From Magnetococcales bacterium (GTDB lineage Bacteria; Pseudomonadota; Magnetococcia; Magnetococcales; JADFYX01): a stretch of DNA of 6,919 nucleotides. Below the pieces are notes generated by a model. That model ran no database searches. It had not been told where the DNA came from and was given only the letters and a program-made list of their open reading frames with translations. A program made the translations under genes and the position numbers. Positions 1 through 6,652 of the stretch are shown in pieces (position 1 is the first letter of the stretch; every line of letters begins with the position of its first letter). Location of the stretch: contig JADFYX010000130.1 in the NCBI GenBank assembly GCA_015232795.1, forward strand, positions 1 through 6,919. Reading direction: 5' to 3'.

Positions 1-103
1 AGTGAGCTATGTAAGCCAATTTGGCACGTTTCGACATGGTGCGGGGGGTGAATTTGGGGCGTTCGCAGTAGGGTTTCTTTTTTCACAAGCTCTCAGGTAA
101 AAT
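1..103. other. Left-edge flank, unresolved; possible end or start of a truncated gene
   Basis: This stretch is too short to assign. On the plus strand a frame is open from base 2 to a TAA at 98-100 and could be the last 32 codons of an upstream gene. On the minus strand two frames run off the left edge: one begins at a GTG (86-84) reading VKKETLLRTP, and another reads through an ATG (37-35) as MSKRAKLAYIAH. Neither minus-strand start has a convincing, well-spaced Shine-Dalgarno sequence. I do not recognise any of the three peptides. The run of six Gs at 43-48 is the only simple-sequence feature. More sequence to the left is needed to decide between them. Confidence 0.2.
98..103 (+). promoter_or_regulatory. 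Candidate -10 element upstream of aas
   Basis: TAAAAT matches five of six bases of the sigma-70 -10 consensus and lies 45 bases before the aas start. The region about 17 bases further upstream is a T-rich run (74-83) with no good TTGACA match, so the call rests on one hexamer. A small dyad, GTAT-CAA-ATAC (106-116), follows directly and could be an operator. If this promoter is real, transcription would begin near 110, which rules out translation of the leader frame starting at 104. Confidence 0.25.
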
Positions 104-148
104 ATGTATCAAATACGTTGGGAATCACTCCTATTAATGGGGTACTAA
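104..148 (+). CDS. Possible 14-codon leader peptide before aas
   Basis: ATG at 104 opens a frame reading MYQIRWESLLLMGY and closes with TAA at 146-148, directly touching the aas ATG at 149. A CAGG six bases before the ATG could act as a ribosome binding site. The abutting stop and start would suit translational reinitiation. Because this frame is the same as aas, it may simply be the untranslated upstream stretch of the aas frame ending in a chance stop. It also conflicts with the candidate -10 at 98-103. Treat as a weak possibility. Confidence 0.15.
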   Translation: MYQIRWESLLLMGY

Positions 149-2251
149 ATGAGTTTAAAGCAGAAATTGGTCAGTTTATTTGTGAGGTTTAGATATCGTT
201 TTCACTGCGGTGACAAGGATAACTTAACTAAAAACAGACATGGGTGTTTGGTGATTTGCAACCATCAAGCAAAAATTGATCTGCCAATTTTAGCCAGTTT
301 ATTGCCAGAAAATAGTTGTTTTATTGTTGCAGAAGAAATGTTTCCTTCTGCTATATTTCGATGGTTTTTTTCTTGGGTAGAGTTTATCACTGTGGATAGC
401 ATGGTTGCCCAAGATTGGGCTCATCTTGCTCTACACCTTAACAATGGAGGAGTGGCAGCCTTCTTCCCTGAGTTGACCCCTTCAACAGATGGCTCTTTTG
501 CTAAAATTATTGATACTCCACTAAAAGCAGTGCAAAAAACATCGGCAGTGGTGGTTGCCTGTTATTTGAGTGGTAGTCAATATCACTATAGCTCTAGCCG
601 TGAACAATCTCTACCTCGACATTTTTTTCCAAAAACCAGCTTAACCATACTACCTCCACAGCCACCGGGAACGCTATTTTATGATCTTTTAGGAAACGCA
701 TTGCTGGCCCATTTTCAAGGACAAGGCAATTTATGGGGAGCATTATGTAGAGTGGGTAGAATTTATGGTCATTCACAGTTAGTTGTGAGTGACTCTACTG
801 GAGTAGAGCTTTCATATAGGCAAATTTATATGCGCAGCCTAATTCTGGGTCGGATAGTTGCAAAAATAACCAAGCCATGTGAGATAGTCGGTATGATGAT
901 GCCAACCTCTGCTGGTGGACTACTTACATTTTTTGCACTGCAAGCTTTTGCTCGTATTCCAGCTTTGTTAAATTTTACCAGTGGGGCAAAACTGTTGCTT
1001 GCAGCTTGTAAGACAGGAGAGATTAAAACCATTTTAACCTCTCGGGTGTTTGTAAAAAAGGCTGGGTTAACTGCCATGGTAGAGCAGTTAGGTCGTGGGG
1101 TGAACATTGTCTATTTAGAAGATTTTCGTTTGCAAATTGGCCTTATGGATAAGTTGCAAGGTTTTGTTGCCTCTTTTTGGCCTGAGAGTAGGTTGTCTGC
1201 TATTGCTAGCAAACCAGGCGATACGGCTGTTGTCTTGTTTACTTCTGGAAGTGAAGGTGATCCCAAAGGGGTGGTTTTGTCCCATGATAATCTACTTTGT
1301 AATCTACAACAGATAAGAGCAAGAATTGCTTTAAACAGTGATGATATATTTTTAAACGTACTGCCAATATTTCACGCTTTTGGTCTTACAGTCGGTACAC
1401 TAGCTCCCCTTTTAGCCGGTGTGCGTTGCCACTATCATCCATCACCCTTGGATTATAAAAAAATACCTGAGTTGGCAAGCCAGATAAAAGCCACAATTTT
1501 AGCAGGGACCAACACTTTTTTGGCTGGATACGGACGCAGTGCCAATCCCTATGATTTTCACACACTGCGAGTTGTAGTAGCAGGTGCAGAAGCCCTGCGG
1601 GAAGATACTAGAAAACTGTGGGTGGAAAAATATGGTATCAGGATTTTTGAAGGTTATGGAGCAACAGAAGCCAGCCCGGTATTGGCAGTTAACTGTGAAG
1701 TTTTTAATAGGGCCACAACAGTAGGCCGTTTTTTGCCGGGTATTGAATACAAAATAATGCCTGTTGTCGGTATTAACGAGGGGGGCTTGCTGTTTGTAAA
1801 AGGTGTCAACATCATGCAGGGTTATTTAGAAATGGGTGGAGGGGGTAAACCTTCCATGCCCAAAAATGAATTAGGGCCAGAGTGGTATGATAGCGGCGAT
1901 GTGGTGGTAATAGATGAGTTGGGGTTTGTAAAAATTGTCGGACGGGTAAAACGGTTTGCTAAAATAGCTGGAGAGATGGTCTCTTTGTCTGGGGTAGAGT
2001 CCATAGCAGCTTCAGTTTGGCCCGATTTCCAACATGCTGTGGTAGTGATAACAGATACAAAAAAAGGTGAGAGCCTCTGTTTAGCAACCACAAAACAAGA
2101 TGCGACAAAAAATGATCTTCTTACCCATATAAATGCGGTAGGGCTAAGTAAACTATATCTGCCAAGTCAGGTTATCTCTGTAGATGAGATACCCTTAAAC
2201 GGTGTTGGTAAAATAGATTATACAGCTCTAACTACTCTAATTGAATCTTAA
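149..2251 (+). CDS. aas: Bifunctional acyltransferase / acyl-ACP synthetase (Aas)
   Basis: The 700-residue protein matches the layout and length of Aas (about 719 residues in E. coli). In that family the C-terminal half activates a fatty acid with ATP and loads it on acyl carrier protein, and the N-terminal half transfers it to 2-acyl-lysophosphatidylethanolamine at the inner membrane, repairing lysophospholipids. Residues 1 to about 200 are a PlsC-like domain with the catalytic HX4D motif (NHQAKID, His39 and Asp44), FITVD at 79-83 and FPEL at 106-109. Residues about 215-700 are an AMP-binding enzyme: the phosphate loop LFTSGSEGDPKG is at 363-374, YGATEASP at 503-510, YDSGD at 580-584, the RFAKIAGEMVS hinge region at 602-612, and the C-terminal lysine in GVGKIDY at 688. 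The start at 149 is set by an in-frame TAA immediately upstream; GGGG at 139-142 is a possible ribosome site. FPEL replaces the usual FPEG, a mild oddity. The lplT transporter gene that often accompanies aas is not in view. Confidence 0.93.
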   Translation: MSLKQKLVSLFVRFRYRFHCGDKDNLTKNRHGCLVICNHQAKIDLPILASLLPENSCFIVAEEMFPSAIFRWFFSWVEFITVDSMVAQDWAHLALHLNNGGVAAFFPELTPSTDGSFAKIIDTPLKAVQKTSAVVVACYLSGSQYHYSSSREQSLPRHFFPKTSLTILPPQPPGTLFYDLLGNALLAHFQGQGNLWGALCRVGRIYGHSQLVVSDSTGVELSYRQIYMRSLILGRIVAKITKPCEIVGMMMPTSAGGLLTFFALQAFARIPALLNFTSGAKLLLAACKTGEIKTILTSRVFVKKAGLTAMVEQLGRGVNIVYLEDFRLQIGLMDKLQGFVASFWPESRLSAIASKPGDTAVVLFTSGSEGDPKGVVLSHDNLLCNLQQIRARIALNSDDIFLNVLPIFHAFGLTVGTLAPLLAGVRCHYHPSPLDYKKIPELASQIKATILAGTNTFLAGYGRSANPYDFHTLRVVVAGAEALREDTRKLWVEKYGIRIFEGYGATEASPVLAVNCEVFNRATTVGRFLPGIEYKIMPVVGINEGGLLFVKGVNIMQGYLEMGGGGKPSMPKNELGPEWYDSGDVVVIDELGFVKIVGRVKRFAKIAGEMVSLSGVESIAASVWPDFQHAVVVITDTKKGESLCLATTKQDATKNDLLTHINAVGLSKLYLPSQVISVDEIPLNGVGKIDYTALTTLIES

Positions 2252-3399
2252 GCCACCAACGCAAGGTTGGGTTTTTGCCTAAGCAGCTTTTTGCTGGGCA
2301 GGCCTAAATCTTTGCGTCTGGTTTTAAGACGTTTTTTTAGTAGTTTGCGGAATCCTTTTTCTCCCCCTGCATCTTTCATGGTTGTGGGGTTTAAAAAGAT
2401 TATCTCAGAATCCCTGTTAATGAGCATGCCTCCCATTCCGGTCTGTTTGCAACGGTTATCGTTGTTAACCAAGCGTATGCCCGGTATCTGTTTGGCTAAC
2501 TCTTGGTCTATCTGTACATTGTTGTTAGGTTTGTGACCATGCACAACTGTATTAACACCTAATTTTTGCAAAATTTCTGCTGTCTCTTGGCCTTGGCTGG
2601 CTTGATAGTTTTCGAGCTGTTTTTCATAATAAAATTTTGGTCTACGCAGATCACCAATAATCTCCATACCTTGAGGTTCTGAATATAGGGGGCGATTTTT
2701 AGCATAAAATACATTATGTAACCGGGCAGGAAAATCTGCCAAAGCCAACTCTTCACGTTTCATTTGCAATAAAATATTTGCCAAGTTAAGAGTTGGGTAG
2801 CCGTGTAAAAATAGGGTATCTGAAGTAACGTGGATAATATCCTGGTTGCGTATAAATGCGATATCATCTTCTGTGAGAGGTGATGTGAAATTGTTGTCAT
2901 ACATATGCAATATTGCGAGTTCGTGGTTGCCGTTCAACAATTTTACAGGACACTGAATGGGAGCTGATTGTTGTAAATTTTTAAAAAATGCTACTGCTTG
3001 ATGACTTGGTCGCCATTTGTTTAACCAATCACCAGTATGTACCACCTGAATATTTGGTAATCCTGGATTCCAATTACCGTACTCATCGCACAGACCAGTT
3101 AACCAGAGAGCATATATGGTGGTTTGAATATCATTGTCAGTATCAGAGAGAACCAAACTCCACTCTGGGCTTGCTTGGAGTGGAGGTTCTTCAACATCTA
3201 CTGGAAAATCAACATGACTTTGTGAGATATTGCAGGAATTGTTCTCTTTTATCTCTAATAATACCGGATGAGCAACTCTATTTTGATATTGATCTATAGT
3301 CGCTTGAATACCTTTATGAACCTTATCCCAAAAAGATGGTTGCAAGCTTTTTGGCTTTGAAAGTTTTAAGAGAGATTGGGTAAAGTGGGGTGTGGACAT
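2248..3399 (-). CDS. Metallophosphoesterase, noncanonical Shewanella-like phosphatase type (long paralogue)
   Basis: The 383-residue protein is predicted to be a soluble, metal-dependent phosphatase; no signal peptide or membrane segment is seen. Motifs in order are SDTDND (85-90), GDWLNK (123-128), GNHE (157-160), FLHGYP (197-202) and VVHGHKPN (285-292). This is the order and spacing of calcineurin-like phosphoesterases, and the intervening text (short helix, LTGLCDEYGNW, then HTGD) resembles Shewanella-like PPP phosphatases. The His of the usual GDxHG motif is Asp88 here, and the DRG of the second motif is missing. Residues 1 to about 80 have no counterpart in the paralogue at 3643-4548. 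The C-terminus is very basic (GGEK, RKLLKK, LKTRRKDL at 346-365). Over the first 60 aligned domain residues roughly half match the paralogue. GGAG seven bases upstream supports the start. Substrate is unknown: a protein phosphate, a dinucleotide polyphosphate or another phosphoester are all possible. Confidence 0.85.
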   Translation of the reverse strand: MSTPHFTQSLLKLSKPKSLQPSFWDKVHKGIQATIDQYQNRVAHPVLLEIKENNSCNISQSHVDFPVDVEEPPLQASPEWSLVLSDTDNDIQTTIYALWLTGLCDEYGNWNPGLPNIQVVHTGDWLNKWRPSHQAVAFFKNLQQSAPIQCPVKLLNGNHELAILHMYDNNFTSPLTEDDIAFIRNQDIIHVTSDTLFLHGYPTLNLANILLQMKREELALADFPARLHNVFYAKNRPLYSEPQGMEIIGDLRRPKFYYEKQLENYQASQGQETAEILQKLGVNTVVHGHKPNNNVQIDQELAKQIPGIRLVNNDNRCKQTGMGGMLINRDSEIIFLNPTTMKDAGGEKGFRKLLKKRLKTRRKDLGLPSKKLLRQKPNLALVA

Positions 3400-3406
3400 T
3401 GTGTTG

Positions 3407-3410
3407 CTCC
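3407..3410 (-). promoter_or_regulatory. Ribosome binding site of the minus-strand phosphatase
   Basis: Read on the minus strand this is GGAG, seven bases before the ATG at 3399-3397. It fixes the start of the long paralogue and so shows that its extra N-terminal region is probably translated. Confidence 0.65.
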
Positions 3411-3516
3411 ATCGTGATGAAATCTACTAATAAAACGTCAAAGAATTAAGGAATAATGCAATATATTGGCACTATTTCAGGCAATTGTTTGGCTTTTTCT
3501 GCTTGATTTTGCTAGA

Positions 3517-3547
3517 ATTATACTTTCACATAAAGTTTGTTTTGCAA
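3517..3547 (-). promoter_or_regulatory. Candidate promoter of the minus-strand phosphatase
   Basis: The minus strand carries a perfect -10 hexamer TATAAT at 3522-3517. The best upstream hexamer is TTGCAA at 3547-3542, four of six to the -35 consensus, but with a long 19-base spacer. Transcription would start near 3510, giving a leader of about 110 bases. The -10 is strong; the pairing with this -35 is doubtful. Confidence 0.35.
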
Positions 3548-3569
3548 ACCCTGTGCCTGAGCATATATA
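3542..3569 (+). promoter_or_regulatory. Candidate promoter of the plus-strand phosphatase-uvrB unit
   Basis: TTGCAA (3542-3547) and TATATA (3564-3569) are separated by 16 bases and each match four of six consensus bases. The leader would be about 67 bases. TAAAAT at 3575-3580 is an alternative -10 without a good -35. TTGCAA is its own reverse complement, so the same hexamer could serve both directions. Confidence 0.3.
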
Positions 3570-3633
3570 GAGTGTAAAATACGTGATATTTACTGTTGCT
3601 GTTTCTAGGTTTTAAATTACTTCACAAATTATC

Positions 3634-3637
3634 AAGG
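3634..3637 (+). promoter_or_regulatory. Ribosome binding site of the plus-strand phosphatase
   Basis: AAGG lies five bases before the ATG at 3643 and supports that start, which places the first metal motif only ten residues from the N-terminus, as is normal for this fold. Confidence 0.55.
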
Positions 3638-3642
3638 TTGCG

Positions 3643-4548
3643 ATGAGTTCCAGGTTTACCGTAGTTCTGTCTGATACAGATAATGATATAAAATCCATTC
3701 AATACTCCCTTTGGGTGCTAGGATTGGTTGACAAGGGTGGGGCATGGAAAAAAGGTTTGAATAATTTTCATCTGGTGCATACTGGAGATTGGTTAAAAAA
3801 AACCAATCCCAAAAAAGAAGTTATATCTCTATTATCCAATTTACAGGAAACTCTACCTGATAAAGCCGAAATGTTTATTTTAAACGGCAACCATGAGGTG
3901 GAAATTCTGCAAAAAGTTGAAAATTACAACAGCCTTGGTTTGAGCAGTAGTGAGCTTGACTTTATCCGCAATCAAGACATTATGCATGTCTGTGATAATA
4001 ATCTTTTTATCCATGGGTATCCAACTTTTGAGCTTTTACGTCTTTTGGCCCATGTGAAAGATGAAACTGGCTGTATGAATGACTTTAACAACCGATTTCG
4101 TAAAGCTTTTTATGAAGGTGAGTATGCACTGTTTCGTGAAAAAGAGGGTATGGCAATACTTGGTGATTTACGGCAGGCTCAAGCCTATTACCGCTCACAA
4201 TCTTCAAATAGCCAGACCAATGGTGAAAAAATCAGTAGACTGTTGAAAAAATTGGGTATTGATACTGTCATTCACGGTCATCGGCCTAACATGATGGTGC
4301 AGCAAGATTTTGAGTTCAAGTTTGAGGTTCCTGGTATTCGTTTTATAAATAATGACAATAAAGCTCGTCTTTCTAAGTTGGGTGCAACAGTTGTAAAAGA
4401 GGATGGGGAAATTATATTTGTCAATATGCGTGAGATGTACTGGTCTGGTGGTGAAAAAATCTATCGCAAAAAATTAAAAAAAATTCTCAAGACCAGAAAA
4501 AAAGATCTACAACCACCTGTTGCCCAAACTCAGACCGAAATAATATAA
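3643..4548 (+). CDS. Metallophosphoesterase, noncanonical Shewanella-like phosphatase type (short paralogue)
   Basis: This 301-residue protein is the catalytic-core counterpart of the gene at 2248-3399. Motifs are SDTDND (10-15), HTGDWLKK (46-53), NGNHE (81-85), LFIHGYP (121-127), GMAILGDLR (169-177), HGHRPN (211-216) and GIRFINND (231-238). Metal ligands expected from the fold are therefore Asp11, Asp49, Asn83, His124, His211 and/or His213, with Asp13 sitting where the first-motif His normally is. The basic tail (GGEK 269-272, RKKLKK 275-280, LKTRKKDL 282-289) matches the paralogue closely, after which the two proteins diverge. No export signal is seen, so it should act in the cytoplasm. The gene ends six bases before uvrB and is probably in one operon with it. 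An A8 run near codons 52-54 sits in an 8-bp dyad. Substrate is unknown; a role tied to DNA repair is only suggested by position. Confidence 0.85.
   Translation: MSSRFTVVLSDTDNDIKSIQYSLWVLGLVDKGGAWKKGLNNFHLVHTGDWLKKTNPKKEVISLLSNLQETLPDKAEMFILNGNHEVEILQKVENYNSLGLSSSELDFIRNQDIMHVCDNNLFIHGYPTFELLRLLAHVKDETGCMNDFNNRFRKAFYEGEYALFREKEGMAILGDLRQAQAYYRSQSSNSQTNGEKISRLLKKLGIDTVIHGHRPNMMVQQDFEFKFEVPGIRFINNDNKARLSKLGATVVKEDGEIIFVNMREMYWSGGEKIYRKKLKKILKTRKKDLQPPVAQTQTEII
3787..3808 (+). repeat. Perfect 8-bp inverted repeat with an A-only loop inside the phosphatase gene
   Basis: GATTGGTT (3787-3794) and AACCAATC (3801-3808) are exact reverse complements with six As between them. Together with the arm ends this gives an uninterrupted A8 run (3795-3802). 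It codes for part of the conserved GDWLKKTNP segment, so it could be a by-product of lysine codons in an AT-rich gene. Confidence 0.6.
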
Positions 4549-4554
4549 AGACAA

Positions 4555-6591
4555 ATGAGTGCAATAGACTCTTCTTTTAATCTTGTCTCCAACTACCAGC
4601 CCCAAGGGGATCAACCCCGAGCGATTAATAGCCTAATATCAGGATTAAACCAGGGCAAGCGTGATCAAGTTTTGTTGGGTGTAACTGGATCTGGTAAAAC
4701 CTTTACCATGGCAAATATAATTCGTGATACAGGTAGGCCAGCTCTTATTTTAGCCCATAACAAGACTTTAGCCGGGCAGCTTTATAGCGAGATGCAGAGT
4801 TTTTTTCCCGATAACGCTGTAGAATATTTTGTCTCTTATTATGACTATTACCAACCCGAAGCCTACGTTCCCCGTACAGATACATTTATAGAAAAGGATT
4901 CTTCTGTTAATGAGCAGATAGATCGCATGCGCCACTCTGCCACTCGCTCTCTTCTCAGCCGCAAAGATGTGATTATAGTAAGCTCCGTATCTTGTATCTA
5001 TGGTATTGGCTCTCCAGACTCCTATAAAAATATGTCGTTAGAGCTGTATGTAGGACAAGAGATAGACCAGAGGGATCTTTTGAAAAAGTTGGTTGAGATA
5101 CAGTTTAAACGAAACGATATTGATTTCCAGCGGGGAACCTTTAGGGTTAGGGGTGATACTATAGAGGTGTTTCCTCCCCATGAAGAGGAGCAAGCGGTTC
5201 GCATTGAGATGTTTGGCGATATTATTGACCGTATGGGTTTTATAGATCCATTAATTGGTCAAAGTGGGGCCAAACTTGAGCGGATGAATTTTTTTCCCGC
5301 AAGCCATTATGCCACTAAAAGAGCTGTGCTTTTACGAGCAATGGACAAGATAAAAAAGGAGATGTCGCAAAGAGTAGAAAGTTTTCGTGATAGCTCGCAT
5401 CATGTGGAGGCGCAACGTATTGAAGGGCGAACACTGTTTGATTTGGAGATGATCCAAGAGGTAGGTTATTGCACGGGAATTGAGAATTATTCTCGTTATT
5501 TAACAGATCGTAATGCTGGGGAGCCACCACCGACGTTGATGGAATATCTCCCAAAAAATGCTCTTTTATTTATTGATGAAAGCCATGTAACTACATCACA
5601 AATTGGTGGCATGTACAAAGGTGACAGATCCCGTAAAGCCACTTTGGTAGAGCACGGTTTTCGTCTTCCATCAGCTATGGATAACCGTCCTTTAACCATG
5701 GAGGAGTTTGATGCCATACGCCCTGATACAATTTATGTTTCGGCAACCCCATCGCCAAAGGAGCTTGAACGTAGTGGGGGTGTGGTGATTGAGCAAATTG
5801 TACGACCAACGGGGCTGTTAGAACCAGAAGTCATTATCAGACCAGTGGAGAATCAGGTTGATGATTTGCTGGCAGAGATACATCGGGTAACTGCTAAAGG
5901 TTATCGGGTTTTGGTTACAACTCTTACCAAACGCATGGCAGAAGATCTCACCGACTATATGGAAAATCTCGGGGTGAAGGTCCGTTATCTGCACTCTGAT
6001 GTCGATACTTTAGACCGTTTGGAGATTATTAAAGATTTACGTATTGGGGTGTTTAACGTTTTGATTGGTATTAACCTGCTGCGGGAGGGGTTGGATATTC
6101 CAGAAGTGGGTTTGGTTGCTATTCTGGATGCTGACAAAGAGGGTTTTTTGCGTTCCCAAACTTCCTTGATTCAGACAATTGGTAGAGCTGCTAGAAATGT
6201 AGATGGATTTGTTGTTTTGTATGCCGACAAAATGACTGGTTCTATGCAGCGTGCCATAGAAGAGACAGAACGTCGTCGTAAAATTCAGGTAGCATATAAT
6301 ATTGAACATGGCATAACACCTACATCAATATCATCGCCACTGCCAAACTTTCCAGGTATGGATTTAGAGGAAAAAGTGGTAAGTTACAGTATGGATGATG
6401 ATCTCTCACCATTGCGAGTAGCAGCCGAAGAGGTGACATATGGGGCATCAAATAAAAGTAAAGATCTGGCAAAAGAGATTAAACAGCTTGATAAAAAAAT
6501 GCGTGAAGCTGCAAAACGTATGGAGTTTGAGCTAGCAGCAACCTACCGGGATCGTCTGCAAGCATTGGAGAAAGCAGAACTGATTTTATAG
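4555..6591 (+). CDS. uvrB: Excinuclease ABC subunit B (UvrB)
   Basis: UvrB is the central factor of nucleotide excision repair. Loaded by UvrA, it uses ATP to open DNA, inserts a beta-hairpin to verify the lesion, and then recruits UvrC, which makes the incisions. The 678 residues agree with the family length (about 670). Visible features are Walker A GVTGSGKT (42-49), the tyrosine-rich beta-hairpin region from YFVSYYDYYQPEAY (91-104) to FIEKD (111-115), the UvrA-interacting region around 150-250, Walker B DESH (341-344), TTLTKRMAEDLTDY (455-468), GINLLREGLDIPE (505-517), QTIGRAARN (540-548) and a C-terminal UVR motif (about 638-672) that binds UvrC. All key residues are present. The start is only six bases after the upstream stop and has no strong ribosome site, so translation is probably coupled to the phosphatase gene. 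No SOS operator is visible just upstream. Identification is secure. Confidence 0.98.
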   Translation: MSAIDSSFNLVSNYQPQGDQPRAINSLISGLNQGKRDQVLLGVTGSGKTFTMANIIRDTGRPALILAHNKTLAGQLYSEMQSFFPDNAVEYFVSYYDYYQPEAYVPRTDTFIEKDSSVNEQIDRMRHSATRSLLSRKDVIIVSSVSCIYGIGSPDSYKNMSLELYVGQEIDQRDLLKKLVEIQFKRNDIDFQRGTFRVRGDTIEVFPPHEEEQAVRIEMFGDIIDRMGFIDPLIGQSGAKLERMNFFPASHYATKRAVLLRAMDKIKKEMSQRVESFRDSSHHVEAQRIEGRTLFDLEMIQEVGYCTGIENYSRYLTDRNAGEPPPTLMEYLPKNALLFIDESHVTTSQIGGMYKGDRSRKATLVEHGFRLPSAMDNRPLTMEEFDAIRPDTIYVSATPSPKELERSGGVVIEQIVRPTGLLEPEVIIRPVENQVDDLLAEIHRVTAKGYRVLVTTLTKRMAEDLTDYMENLGVKVRYLHSDVDTLDRLEIIKDLRIGVFNVLIGINLLREGLDIPEVGLVAILDADKEGFLRSQTSLIQTIGRAARNVDGFVVLYADKMTGSMQRAIEETERRRKIQVAYNIEHGITPTSISSPLPNFPGMDLEEKVVSYSMDDDLSPLRVAAEEVTYGASNKSKDLAKEIKQLDKKMREAAKRMEFELAATYRDRLQALEKAELIL

Positions 6592-6624
6592 AATCAAGAT
6601 AATTTTTACAGGCACAGCAGAGAA

Positions 6625-6652
6625 CCGAACAATACCGTCAAGTATTGTTCGG
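6625..6652. terminator. Stem-loop 1 after uvrB, terminator-like
   Basis: CCGAACAATAC (6625-6635) and GTATTGTTCGG (6642-6652) form a perfect 11-bp stem with the loop CGTCAA. It begins 34 bases after the uvrB stop. No T-run follows on the plus strand, and on the minus strand only TTCTCT follows, so it is not a textbook intrinsic terminator. It may block exonucleases or act with the next stem. Confidence 0.5.

Larger units (their letters stand above)
3400..3642. promoter_or_regulatory. Divergent intergenic region between the two phosphatase genes
   Basis: This 243-base AT-rich spacer separates divergently transcribed paralogues and must hold promoters for both, plus probably the one serving uvrB. 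Visible elements are the two ribosome sites at its ends, a perfect minus-strand TATAAT at 3522-3517, TATATA at 3564-3569 and TAAAAT at 3575-3580 on the plus strand, and a short dyad GTTTG-TTTTG-CAAAC at 3535-3549. I found no LexA-type CTG-N10-CAG site, no riboswitch-like fold and no small reading frame with a good start in it. Confidence 0.6.

Noticed and set aside
594..2091. Minus-strand open frames inside aas
   Set aside because: They are antisense to conserved Aas domains and have no independent support.
2277..2303. Stem-loop GCCT-AAG-CAGC / GCTG-GGC-AGGC with T5 loop just after the aas stop, considered as the aas terminator
   Set aside because: The stem is split by a 3x3 internal loop and no T-run follows on either strand; it also codes for the phosphatase C-terminus.
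2267..3299. Plus-strand open frames of 89 and 103 codons opposite the minus-strand phosphatase
   Set aside because: They lie wholly within a well-supported coding region on the other strand, show no recognisable motifs and have no proper ribosome sites.
3540..3642. LexA/SOS operator for the phosphatase-uvrB unit
   Set aside because: CTG triplets at 3551 and 3593 have no CAG partner ten bases on, and no GAAC/GTTC pair with proper spacing is present here.
5022..6309. Minus-strand open frames inside uvrB
   Set aside because: They are complements of conserved UvrB motifs; no start signals or recognisable protein content.
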